Below, in pieces: positions 26,625-34,925 of a stretch of DNA of 64,000 bases; position 1 is the first letter of the stretch, and the number at the start of each line of letters is the position of its first letter. This DNA is from CAZXEU01 sp965207385 (GTDB lineage: Bacteria > Bacteroidota > Rhodothermia > Rhodothermales > Bin80), in contig CBDBLZ010000021.1 of NCBI GenBank assembly GCA_965207385.1, forward strand, positions 1,178,001 to 1,242,000, written 5' to 3'. A program made the position numbers and the translations under genes. Under the pieces are notes generated by a model that saw only the letters and a program-made list of their open reading frames with translations, did no database searches and was not told the origin of the DNA.

Positions 26625-28367
26625 CTATTCGTACAGCGACGCGATTTCGCGAGCGTATTTCTCGCGAACTACGCGGCGCTTGACCTTCATGGTGGGCGTA
26701 AGCTCGCCCGTCTCGATAGTAAAGGGCGTACCCAGGACCCGAAACTTCTTTACCTGCTCCCAGGGTGGAAGCTGCGCATTCACCTCCTGCACGATGCCGC
26801 CCACTAGACCGCTAACGGTGTCCTCATCGGAGGCGGCATCACCCAGTTGCTGCTTCAGTGCCTGGGCATCGGGGACGATAAGGGCGCCACAGAACTTGCG
26901 ATCACTGCCGATTACAACGGCCTGCTCTATAACCGGGCTGTCGCAGAGCGCGATCTCGATGGGAGTAGGAGCAATGTACTTTCCTGTAGAGAGCTTGAAG
27001 AGCTGCTTTTTCCTGTCGGTTATATACAAGTGCCCATCCTTGATGTGGCCGATGTCGCCTGTGTGGAACCACCCGTCATCGCCGATTACCTCCGCAGTCT
27101 GCTTCGGCATCTGATAGTAGCCCTGCATGATGTTTGGTCCGCGTGCGAGTATCTCGCCGTCCTCCGCGATGCGGACTTCCACATCTTCCACCGCAGTCCC
27201 GACGGATCCCGGGCGCAGGTCGCCACGCTTGCTCAACGAGATTACCGGTGACGTTTCCGTAAGCCCGTAGCCCTGGCCGCAGTATATGCCTATGGCATTG
27301 AAAAAGCTCATCGTGTTGGGGGACAGGGCTGCGCCTCCGGTAGTAATGGCCTCAAGATTGCCGCCAAAGACCTTGGTTCGGAGCTTGGCATAGACCAGGC
27401 GGTCGGCCAGCCGGTGCTGCAGGCCCGCGTGTTTTTTCATCACGTCGTACTGATTGGCAAGCGCCATGGCCCAGCGCATTAGTGCACCCGCCACACCTTC
27501 CGTGGATTCGGCGCGATTCATAATGGCCGCATGGATCTTCTCCAATAGCCGGGGCACAGATGTCATGTGTAGCGGCCGCACGGTCTTGACGTCCTCGGCG
27601 ATTTCGAGATGGTCTTCCACGAAATAGACCGAGCAGCCAAGGTACATGTACATGAACGTGGCCATCCTCTCCAGGGAATGAGACAGCGGCAAATAGGACA
27701 GCATTCGTCCGGGTGGATCGAAGGGCAGGCGGTCAGCCGTGGCAATGATGTTGGAGGCAATATTGGCATGGGAAAGCATCACGCCCTTGGGCACACCGGT
27801 CGTGCCAGACGTGTAGGAAAGCGTCGCCAGGTTATCCGGCCGGACGGCTCTTGTGGCCGTATCCACCAGGTCGGGGTCGGATGAAAGCCGCGTCCTGCCG
27901 AGAGCCAGCGTCTCGTCATAGGTCTTCATCCCGGAAGAAAAGGCCCCGCGGATGCCTATCGTAGCCACCAATTCCTCCGCGCTTTCCACGTGGGCCTGGA
28001 CGCCTTCATAGAGCTCCTCCGTGGAAACCACGTAAATGCGGGCACCGGCATCATCCAGGATATAGGCTACCTGGTCAGGAGGCTGCGTCGTGTAAATGGG
28101 AACGGACACGGCTCCCAGGCGAAGTGCCGCCTGATCCACAATAAGCCATTCCGTGCTGTTCTCCGCGTGCAGCGCAATGCGGTCTCCGTGCCGGATTCCC
28201 AGCTCATGTAGTCCTGCGGCGAATTCCCGGATTTGTTGCCGGAAGGTCTCGGCTCCCGTTTCCAGCCATTCGCCGCCTCGCTTTACGCTGACGACGAAGT
28301 CGCTGGACTGGGACAGTCCGGCATCAATCAGGTTGGGAATGGTGGGATAGGTCTTGCTGTCGGTCAT
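26625..28367 (-). CDS. Long-chain acyl-CoA synthetase (AMP-binding)
   Basis: A 580-residue adenylate-forming ligase that activates fatty acids to acyl-CoA. The AMP-binding signature LSYTSGTTGVPKGVMLSHAN is near residue 180, followed by GYGLTETSPVISL near residue 345, DGWFHTGDIGHIKDGHLYI near residue 420 and the late TPTMKVKRRVVREKY with the catalytic lysine. The pattern matches the FACL/FadD15-like group acting on long chains. It lies between pckA and the CoxE gene, on the minus strand, with no other fatty acid gene nearby. Confidence 0.9.
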   Translation of the reverse strand: MTDSKTYPTIPNLIDAGLSQSSDFVVSVKRGGEWLETGAETFRQQIREFAAGLHELGIRHGDRIALHAENSTEWLIVDQAALRLGAVSVPIYTTQPPDQVAYILDDAGARIYVVSTEELYEGVQAHVESAEELVATIGIRGAFSSGMKTYDETLALGRTRLSSDPDLVDTATRAVRPDNLATLSYTSGTTGVPKGVMLSHANIASNIIATADRLPFDPPGRMLSYLPLSHSLERMATFMYMYLGCSVYFVEDHLEIAEDVKTVRPLHMTSVPRLLEKIHAAIMNRAESTEGVAGALMRWAMALANQYDVMKKHAGLQHRLADRLVYAKLRTKVFGGNLEAITTGGAALSPNTMSFFNAIGIYCGQGYGLTETSPVISLSKRGDLRPGSVGTAVEDVEVRIAEDGEILARGPNIMQGYYQMPKQTAEVIGDDGWFHTGDIGHIKDGHLYITDRKKQLFKLSTGKYIAPTPIEIALCDSPVIEQAVVIGSDRKFCGALIVPDAQALKQQLGDAASDEDTVSGLVGGIVQEVNAQLPPWEQVKKFRVLGTPFTIETGELTPTMKVKRRVVREKYAREIASLYE

Positions 28368-28509
28368 GTCTTTGCGATCGATATGTAAGCGGAGCAGGGA
28401 AGGTGAACGGGCGCGAGGAACGGCCTCAAACTGGCACGCAATTTACAGCGAGGGAGCCATCATTGGCACCGTTGGAGCATAAGGTACGTATGAGAAGAGG
28501 AGGTTTCAC

Positions 28510-28542
28510 GTGTCTGCAATGACCAGCTGTATGGAGCGTTAG
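28510..28542 (+). CDS. Ten-codon leader ORF with strong ribosome site before coxE
   Basis: A near-consensus ribosome site GAGGAGGT (28497-28504) sits five bases before GTG 28510. The frame reads MSAMTSCMER and stops at TAG 28540-28542. It is in the same frame as the coxE-like gene, which has only weak starts 48 or more bases later. It may be a leader peptide that couples or attenuates coxE, or the true gene start interrupted by an amber codon. Nothing else supports it as a functional peptide. Confidence 0.35.
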   Translation: MSAMTSCMER

Positions 28543-28587
28543 CTGCCGGGAGGAAGGCGTGCCGGCAGTTTCGCGCCCGTTGTCTCT

Positions 28588-29775
28588 GTGCCGATCCACG
28601 ATCCATTCGCGCCAGGGCAGGAAGTGGGTGGGCATCTCACCGCTCACGTCGTGTCTTTTGCCTGTGCACTACGCAGGCTTGGCCTGCTGGTAGGGTCGCA
28701 GCAGATTGCTGATGCCGCTACCGCCGTCGACATCCTGGGGCTGCGGAGCAAGGAGGATGTGCGGCAGGCTTTTTCCTGCACTTTTGTGTGTCGGGGCGAG
28801 GACCGTGAGGTCTTCGACTTGGCCTTCGAGGCATTCTGGCGCGCGCACTCCAGTGGCATCGCGTTGCCCGGCTTGCGGCCGGCGCAACCCGCTTCGAGAC
28901 CTAAACAGCTGTCAAGAGTCCTGGACGCGCTGGGCGGCAGGGCAAGTTCGGAACATGGAAAGCGGTCCCGGCAGCGCATGCCGGATGCCACCCTGACGTA
29001 TAGCGCGGTTGAAGCGCTTCGCAAGAAGGACTTTGCTGCCTTTACGCCACGCGAGCTGGAGGACGCTGTAGCCCTCTTGCGGCAGCTACGCTGGAGGGCG
29101 GACATGATGCCGGTACGCAGGCTGAAGGCCGGCCCGGAAGGGCGCAGATTCCACCTGCCGTCAACACTCCGGCGAAACCTGGGCAGGGGAGCGGAAATCC
29201 TTGAGCTCGGAAGGCGCGGCCCCGTCATGCGCATGCGGCCCGTTGTCGTGTTGTGTGACATCAGCGGATCCATGGAGCGCTACAGCCGCATGCTACTGCA
29301 TTTCATGCATGTCGTGACGAGCGGTTTCCAGCGCGTGGAGAGCTTTGTGTTCGGTACCCGACTGACACGCGTGACGCGCTTCCTCCTCGTGCGGAACGTT
29401 GACGAAGCCCTGCACGTCGCCGCGAGGGCGGTTGACGACTGGGGTGGCGGCACACGGATTGGGGAATGCCTCAAGGAATTCAATTTTCGCTGGCTGAGGC
29501 GCGTGTTGCGCAGCAGCGGCGTGGTTGTTCTTATCTCAGACGGTATAGATCGCGGAGACCAGCGCTTGCTTGCAGATGAAATGGCAAGACTGCGGCGCAG
29601 CTGCCATCGCCTCATGTGGCTCAATCCGCTGCTGGGTTTCGAGGACTACCAGCCACTTACACGCGGAATGCGTGCAGCGCTTCCGCATGTTACGGATTTC
29701 TTGCCGGTACACAATCTGGAGGCACTGGAGGGGCTCGGGCTTGCGCTGCGCAGGCTCGCGTCAGGGAAAGGGTGA
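28588..29775 (+). CDS. coxE: CoxE-like VWA-domain protein
   Basis: A protein of up to 395 residues with a C-terminal von Willebrand A domain. The metal-ion-dependent adhesion site begins at VVLCDISGSMERYSRM near residue 214, and VVVLISDGIDRGD near residue 310 is the later strand. The N-terminal half, with VSFACALRRLGLLVGSQQI, is typical of CoxE/YehP-type partners of MoxR ATPases. It is expected to act with the CoxD-like ATPase at 23891 on maturation of the Mo hydroxylase. The start is unsure: GTG 28588 and GTG 28624 both lack a strong ribosome site, while a strong one upstream leads to a ten-codon ORF. MoaC follows at 29863. Confidence 0.85.
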   Translation: MPIHDPFAPGQEVGGHLTAHVVSFACALRRLGLLVGSQQIADAATAVDILGLRSKEDVRQAFSCTFVCRGEDREVFDLAFEAFWRAHSSGIALPGLRPAQPASRPKQLSRVLDALGGRASSEHGKRSRQRMPDATLTYSAVEALRKKDFAAFTPRELEDAVALLRQLRWRADMMPVRRLKAGPEGRRFHLPSTLRRNLGRGAEILELGRRGPVMRMRPVVVLCDISGSMERYSRMLLHFMHVVTSGFQRVESFVFGTRLTRVTRFLLVRNVDEALHVAARAVDDWGGGTRIGECLKEFNFRWLRRVLRSSGVVVLISDGIDRGDQRLLADEMARLRRSCHRLMWLNPLLGFEDYQPLTRGMRAALPHVTDFLPVHNLEALEGLGLALRRLASGKG

Positions 29776-29862
29776 GGATCCAGGTGCAGCGGGGGTATCG
29801 ATTGTTCGCCACGGCAACCCGCCCCGATTCCATGCGTTGCAGCGTCCACACAGACTGGTGCG

Positions 29863-30345
29863 ATGCTGACCCACGTAAAGCCGGCAGGCGGAGTGCAAAT
29901 GGTGGACGTGTCTACAAAGACACGGACGGAGCGCAAGGCCGTGGCTGCCGGTCGCGTTATCCTGGGCGAGCCGGCATTTCGGGCGCTCGTAGGCGGATCC
30001 ATTGCGAAAGGTGACGTGCTGTCCGTGGCGCAGGTGGCCGGGATTTCGGCCGCCAAGCAGACGGGCGCACTGATACCACTTTGTCACAACGTATTCATTT
30101 CCGCAATTGATGTCGATTTTGCCCTTGACGAGAGCGGATTCGCTGTGGACGTCCGTGCGACTGCCACCGCGGTGGGGACAACGGGCGTGGAAATGGAAGC
30201 GCTGGTGGCGGTATCCGTTGCAGCACTTACGATCTATGACATGTGCAAATCGGTTAGCAAGGCCATTCGCGTCAGCGACATACGACTGCTTTCGAAAACC
30301 GGGGGCAAGTCCGGCACGTACCGTCTTGCCTCAACAACCACTTAA
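29863..30345 (+). CDS. moaC: Cyclic pyranopterin monophosphate synthase
   Basis: Forms cyclic pyranopterin monophosphate in molybdenum cofactor synthesis, acting after MoaA. The family start LTHxxxxGxxxMVDVxxK is seen exactly (VQMVDVSTKTRTERKAVAAG), then KQTGALIPLCHNVFIS near residue 66 and GVEMEALVAVSVAALTIYDM near residue 108, with the catalytic lysine in CKSVSK. The usual LIPxCHP reads CHN here, a mild variant. Length of 160 residues is normal. Its position after the CoxE gene fits supply of cofactor to the nearby hydroxylase, although other moa genes are not in the window. Confidence 0.95.
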   Translation: MLTHVKPAGGVQMVDVSTKTRTERKAVAAGRVILGEPAFRALVGGSIAKGDVLSVAQVAGISAAKQTGALIPLCHNVFISAIDVDFALDESGFAVDVRATATAVGTTGVEMEALVAVSVAALTIYDMCKSVSKAIRVSDIRLLSKTGGKSGTYRLASTTT

Positions 30346-30357
30346 TTCCTTCTTGCC

Positions 30358-31347
30358 GTGGACAACCTCCTGAGTCTGGGCAGTGCCCTGTTCATCATCC
30401 TGGTGGTGCTGGGCCTCCTCATGCTGTTGTACTTCATCCCGGTCCGACTGTGGATCACCGCCATTTTCTCAGGGGTGAGGCTGAAGCTCTTTCGCGACCT
30501 CGTGGGCATGCGGCTGCGCCGAGTCCCGCCCGACCGCATAGTGAAGCCCCTCATCACGGCGCACAAGGCGGGCATTTCCGTTCACACGCCGGAGCTTGAA
30601 GCGCATTTTCTGGCCGGTGGGAATGTGCAGCAGGTGGTAAATGCCCTGATTTCCGCGGACAAGGCCGATATTGACCTGCCTTTTGAGCGGGCAACGGCAA
30701 TTGATCTTGCCGGCCGCGACGTATTCGAGGCGGTTCAGGTCTCCGTCAACCCGAAAGTCATCGAAACGCCGCCCATTTCTGCTATTGCCAAGGATGGTAT
30801 CCAACTGCGGGCCATAGCCAGAGTCACGGTTCGGGCCAACATTGAGCGCCTGGTTGGCGGAGCAGGGGAGGAGACCATCATTGCCCGCGTAGGAGAGGGC
30901 ATTGTGTCGACCATCGGCTCTTCGGCGTCCCACGCAGTCGTGCTGGAGAACCCCGATATCATCTCCAAGACCGTTTTGTCCAAAGGTCTGGATTCCGGTA
31001 CGGCTTTTGAGATTCTATCCATTGATATCGCGGACGTGGATGTCGGCGAGAACATCGGTGCCAAGCTGCAGACCGACCAGGCGGAGGCCGACTTGCAGGT
31101 GGCAAGGGCGAAAGCTGAGGAAAGACGGGCCGCGGCGGTTGCACGGGAGCAGGAGATGGTGGCGGCGGTCCAGGAGCAGCGGGCGCGCGTCGTTGAAGCC
31201 GAAGCGCTCGTACCGACGGCGATCGCCGAAGCATTTCGGAACGGCCAGCTGGGTGTTATGGACTATTACAACATCCGCAATATCCAGGCGGATACGCAGA
31301 TGCGCTCCTCGATCGGTGGTGGTGAAGAGGCACCCTCCGATTTGTAA
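30358..31347 (+). CDS. floA: Flotillin-like protein FloA
   Basis: A 329-residue SPFH-domain membrane scaffold that organises functional membrane microdomains. Residues about 5-30 form the membrane hairpin segment, then come LVGMRLRRVPPDRIVKPL, FERATAIDLAGRDVFEAVQV, NPKVIETPPISAIAKDGI, VRANIERLVGGAGEETIIAR and GEGIVSTIGSSASHAVVLEN, all nearly identical to Bacillus FloA. The C-terminal half is a charged coiled coil rich in A/E/R. The start is GTG 30358, 12 bases after moaC. The unknown gene that follows nine bases later may be its operon partner. Confidence 0.95.
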   Translation: MDNLLSLGSALFIILVVLGLLMLLYFIPVRLWITAIFSGVRLKLFRDLVGMRLRRVPPDRIVKPLITAHKAGISVHTPELEAHFLAGGNVQQVVNALISADKADIDLPFERATAIDLAGRDVFEAVQVSVNPKVIETPPISAIAKDGIQLRAIARVTVRANIERLVGGAGEETIIARVGEGIVSTIGSSASHAVVLENPDIISKTVLSKGLDSGTAFEILSIDIADVDVGENIGAKLQTDQAEADLQVARAKAEERRAAAVAREQEMVAAVQEQRARVVEAEALVPTAIAEAFRNGQLGVMDYYNIRNIQADTQMRSSIGGGEEAPSDL

Positions 31348-31356
31348 GACTGCCCC

Positions 31357-31902
31357 ATGGCTGCTGAGCAATCCCGGCTGGACCAGCTTGCGGTCTTTGC
31401 GGCGCTTGGAATCGTGGCTGTGACGCAGCAGCTTGTGCAGGCTGCGCAGGCGCGCATACCCGGGCTGGATACGGCTCTCGCGGCGGAGGAAACGCTGTGT
31501 CTCGCCGTGCAGGTTACGCTATGCGCCTTGGATGCCAGCGGTTCTCCGTCTGCAGCACGAAGTTCGGAAGTACTTCAGAGCGTACCTTCGCTGTATCACG
31601 ATTATCTCCTGGGTGCCGCCGCCCTGGTCACAGGCGACAATGCACTCTTGCGGGAGAGCAGCCCTTTCAGGTCGCGGCTTGAACGCCGCCAGGCATTTTA
31701 TGCAGCCCACCTCCCCACAGACAAGCTCCCGGGGCGGGAATTGCTGCGGGACAAAATGGAGCTGTGGATGGGGCGCATCAGTCCGCCCGGATTGCCGGAT
31801 ACTCCCTCCGAGCGGCTCGAAGGGATGGCCGCCGTGCCCACTCTGGATACCCATTTGCGTCTAGTACGCGCATTCGGGCACCAGCTAGGAAGTCGAGGAT
31901 AG
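31357..31902 (+). CDS. Hypothetical protein downstream of floA
   Basis: A 181-residue protein I do not recognise. It is largely helical by composition, with Ala/Leu-rich helices at residues about 10-65 (FAALGIVAVTQQLVQAAQA) and a Pro/Arg-rich C-terminal third. No clear signal peptide or membrane segment, though the first helix is rather hydrophobic. The nine-base spacing from floA suggests one transcript. Its last 18 bases overlap the convergent CNNM gene. Codon use resembles its neighbours, which is the main evidence that it is real. Confidence 0.65.
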   Translation: MAAEQSRLDQLAVFAALGIVAVTQQLVQAAQARIPGLDTALAAEETLCLAVQVTLCALDASGSPSAARSSEVLQSVPSLYHDYLLGAAALVTGDNALLRESSPFRSRLERRQAFYAAHLPTDKLPGRELLRDKMELWMGRISPPGLPDTPSERLEGMAAVPTLDTHLRLVRAFGHQLGSRG

Positions 31903-33159
31903 GCGCGTTATTCGCACAGCGCCGACGCGGTTGGCCGTAGACTGCAGTACCACGAAGCGGTAGCCATCGAACTCAAACTCGTCCTGTGGCTTGGGGATGG
32001 TCCCCAGTCGCTCCAAGACCAGCCCGGCCACGGTTTCATAGTCGCCGGTGGGAAGTCGAAGGTCGTACTGTTCGTTGAGGCCGTCGATTTCGGCTCGCCC
32101 GCTGGCCCGGACTGTATTTGCGTCGATCCGACGCATCACGATATCCTCGGAATCAAATTCGTCCTGGATATCCCCAAAGAGCTCTTCCAGCAGATCCTCC
32201 CTCGTAATGAGTCCGGCAGTTCCGCCGTATTCGTCGATGACTATAACGATGGATGAATTGGTCTCGCGAAATTCCTTGAACAGATCCTTGGCCGGCTTGG
32301 ACTCGGGTACAAACTTGACAGATCGCATCATTTCGGTCAGCGAGGAAGGCTCTCTGAAAAGATCGTGAGCGAAGGCGATGCCAACGATGTTGTCGATATT
32401 GCGGCGGTAGACCGGCACCTTGGAATAACCGCTCTGGATGCAAAGCCGTCGGAATTGCTCCACACTGGTCTCCTCGTCGACCGCCACGATTTCCGTGCGT
32501 GGCGTCATGGACTCCTTGACGCGCTTGGCGTGCAGGTCAAATACGTTGGTGAGCAATTCGGTTTCGTCGTCGTCGAGCTCAAGCGAGCCGCTCTGCTTTC
32601 CCTCCTCGATGACCAGTTCGAAGGCTCTGCGCGGGAAATGGGAGAACGGTGCGGCATCGGCGCGCAGAAGGCGCACCAGGAATTGCGAAGTCTTGCCGGC
32701 CACGTTAACCAGCGGCATTAACAGCCTTTGCAGGATGGCAAGAGGCAGGGCGAGCACGAAGACCACACGGTCCGCCACATCGCGCGTGATAGTCTTGGGA
32801 AGAATCTCGCCGGCGAAGAGCACAATGGTGGCGGCGATGACGGATTGCGAGACAAGGATGGCCAGTTCCAGCGCACCGGAAGGAACAGCGAGCTGCGTCT
32901 GCCATAGTTGCTCGAGCGGTGCGTGCAGGTACACAGCCATAAGGGTGGAATAGACAACAAGCGCAATGTTGTTGCCCACCAGGGTCGTGGTGAGAAATGT
33001 CGCAGGCTCCTCGAAAAACCGCAGGATGTAGCGCCCCACCCGGCCGCGCTGTCTGGCCTTTACCTCGACTCTAAGCCGATTGGCGGCAACGAAGGCGATC
33101 TCCGACGCGGAAAAGAAGGCGCTGAAGAGCAAGGCAAGAATGATGACGGCGAGCGCCAT
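31885..33159 (-). CDS. CNNM/CorC-type transporter (DUF21 + CBS pair + CorC_HlyC)
   Basis: A 424-residue membrane protein of the hemolysin C/CNNM family, linked to Mg2+ or Co2+ efflux. The N-terminal DUF21 domain (residues about 1-185) has ASEIAFVAANRLRVE and VLFAGEILPKTITRD with four hydrophobic segments. Two CBS motifs follow (VKESMTPRTEIVAVDEETSV near residue 220; VIVIDEYGGTAGLITREDLL near residue 300), then the CorC_HlyC domain near residues 340-420. It is the last of a minus-strand series with the coiled-coil and PspA genes. Substrate is family inference. Confidence 0.92.
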   Translation of the reverse strand: MALAVIILALLFSAFFSASEIAFVAANRLRVEVKARQRGRVGRYILRFFEEPATFLTTTLVGNNIALVVYSTLMAVYLHAPLEQLWQTQLAVPSGALELAILVSQSVIAATIVLFAGEILPKTITRDVADRVVFVLALPLAILQRLLMPLVNVAGKTSQFLVRLLRADAAPFSHFPRRAFELVIEEGKQSGSLELDDDETELLTNVFDLHAKRVKESMTPRTEIVAVDEETSVEQFRRLCIQSGYSKVPVYRRNIDNIVGIAFAHDLFREPSSLTEMMRSVKFVPESKPAKDLFKEFRETNSSIVIVIDEYGGTAGLITREDLLEELFGDIQDEFDSEDIVMRRIDANTVRASGRAEIDGLNEQYDLRLPTGDYETVAGLVLERLGTIPKPQDEFEFDGYRFVVLQSTANRVGAVRITRLSSTS

Positions 33160-33189
33160 ACGAATCGGTCCCCCTGGCGAAACTGCAGC

Positions 33190-34059
33190 CTAGCGGCCGT
33201 GCACCCGACGGCGTGTACGGTCGGGGCTTCCGGACAGTAATTCGTCCTCGATATTGGCCAAAAGGCTGTCCGCGGTGCCGAAAATGCTCTCCATTTCGCC
33301 CACGGACGCTTCCGTCTCCTCTACTTCATTGAGGAGCAGATTCAACTGGTAGGTGATTTCGTCGGGATTGCGAAGCGTCAGTGACTGTTCGTGGATATAC
33401 TTGATCACATCTTCAATTGTGGCAACCTGGGCTTCTATGATCTCCATGCTCTCAAGGCTCTTCCGGAATCGATCCAGCCTTTGCTCGATGATTCTCAGGC
33501 GCCGCGCCTTGATGGCCCGAACGCGTTCGGAATCGTCTTCCATGTCCTTTCGCAGGTCCTCGATTGCCTGCAGCAACTCCTCTTCGCCCGTGCGCAGGCT
33601 GTATTGATCGTAACGCTCTTTCTGGCAAAGCAGGGACAAACATGAGTCCAGGAGTCCGTCGATCTTCTGCTTGTGGCTCTCCAGCAGACCCTGCGAGGCA
33701 TAGCTCAGCTTGTTATAATTGGCATCTATTTTCTTTTCCAGGTCCCGTAGCCGAAAATACCGCCGCTGATTGTGGCGGCTCAGCGAATTGTACTGTTCCT
33801 TCTGCGACGGCGGCTTGGCCTTTTGTGCCGCCTTCTGCGACCGTATCAGCCTTCTGAAGCGCTCTTGGCGCGGCACGTAACCGAGCGCAAGAAGCTCCAG
33901 CGCCATCGTGAAGAGCAGTATGGAGTTAAATGCTGTGGAGCCGACCGGGGCAGGAAGAAAGCTGAGACCGAATGCACAGGCCAGCGCCCCGATGAGAAAC
34001 GTCAAATTCCAGGGATGCATGAAGGCTTCCCTGGTGTAGTTGATCCCCGGATCACTCAT
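33190..34059 (-). CDS. Two-helix membrane protein with long coiled coil, PspA partner candidate
   Basis: A 289-residue protein of unknown family. Residues about 18-60 contain two hydrophobic helices (WNLTFLIGALACAFGLSFL and STAFNSILLFTMALELLALG), followed by a basic linker and about 190 residues of charged heptad-like helix (QKEQYNSL through LLANIEDELL), so most of the protein is a cytoplasmic coiled coil. I start at ATG 34059; an in-frame start at 34098 adds 13 residues. It is 54 bases downstream of pspA on the same strand. A role with PspA in membrane stress is inference from that position and the architecture. Confidence 0.75.
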   Translation of the reverse strand: MSDPGINYTREAFMHPWNLTFLIGALACAFGLSFLPAPVGSTAFNSILLFTMALELLALGYVPRQERFRRLIRSQKAAQKAKPPSQKEQYNSLSRHNQRRYFRLRDLEKKIDANYNKLSYASQGLLESHKQKIDGLLDSCLSLLCQKERYDQYSLRTGEEELLQAIEDLRKDMEDDSERVRAIKARRLRIIEQRLDRFRKSLESMEIIEAQVATIEDVIKYIHEQSLTLRNPDEITYQLNLLLNEVEETEASVGEMESIFGTADSLLANIEDELLSGSPDRTRRRVHGR

Positions 34060-34113
34060 GGCGCAAGCGGTGGCAGCAGGAGGGATACATGATTGCAACT
34101 GCCCCGCCGTTCG

Positions 34114-34872
34114 CTAGGACTGCGTTCGCTCTCTTCCAATAGTCTTGGCCGGGATTTCCTCTTCTGCATCCGGTTCTCCTGCTTCGGCGGAAGGCGCCTC
34201 TTTCTGCAAGCCCATTTCGAGTTTGAATTGCTTGAGCAATTCGTCGGCCTGATAGGATTCGGCATCCTCTTCCAGGCGGAGCGCCTGGACATCCACGGAA
34301 TCGAGTGCCAATTCCATGCGGGCCTCGCCGCGGGCGGTTTCCTGGTCAATGCGCCGAATCATTTCGTCATGCGTCTGGTCGATGCCGCCGACCTCGAATT
34401 GCTCCAGCGTATCGGCAACTTCGGCCTGCCATTGCGCACGCTCGTGCGCCCGGAGTGCGGCCTGAGCCTGGTCTATCTTGCGCTTCCGCTCTCTCATGAA
34501 GGCCTTCTTGACCTGCTGAGCCTTTTCGTAGGCAGCTTCCGCATACTGTAGCTGTTCTGTCGATTTGGACAGCTCGTCCCGTGCCGTCTGAAGCCGTATG
34601 GCATGTTGCTTGGCGAGATCTTCGCGCTCGCCCTGCAGGGCGGCCTTGACCTTGGACGTCAGTCCTTCAACCTCTGCTCGGCACCGGCGCTGCTCCTTAT
34701 GCAATAGAATCACGTTTGCCTTCACTGTGGCGATGTTCTCATTCATCTTGGGGATCTGGTCGTTCAGTTCCCGCATGTTCTGCTCGAGAATGAGCCGCGG
34801 ATTTTCCATCGCGGATATCGCTCCCCCGAAGATGGAGCGCATGAGTCGCTTGAAGCGTGACCAGATTGACAT
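34114..34872 (-). CDS. pspA: PspA/IM30 family membrane-stress protein
   Basis: A 252-residue, almost wholly helical protein of the PspA/IM30 (ESCRT-III-like) family. The amphipathic start WSRFKRLMRSIFGGAISAME binds membranes, and EQNMRELNDQIPKMNENI is the conserved helix 1-2 region; long coiled-coil helices follow and a charged tail ends the protein. Such proteins maintain membrane integrity under stress. No pspF or pspBC genes are adjacent; the downstream gene encodes a two-helix coiled-coil membrane protein instead. Confidence 0.88.
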   Translation of the reverse strand: MSIWSRFKRLMRSIFGGAISAMENPRLILEQNMRELNDQIPKMNENIATVKANVILLHKEQRRCRAEVEGLTSKVKAALQGEREDLAKQHAIRLQTARDELSKSTEQLQYAEAAYEKAQQVKKAFMRERKRKIDQAQAALRAHERAQWQAEVADTLEQFEVGGIDQTHDEMIRRIDQETARGEARMELALDSVDVQALRLEEDAESYQADELLKQFKLEMGLQKEAPSAEAGEPDAEEEIPAKTIGRERTQS

Positions 34873-34925
34873 GAGTCTGCGCGGTTACGTGCGTTATAAT
34901 CTTCAATGTAGGCAAACTCCAACGC

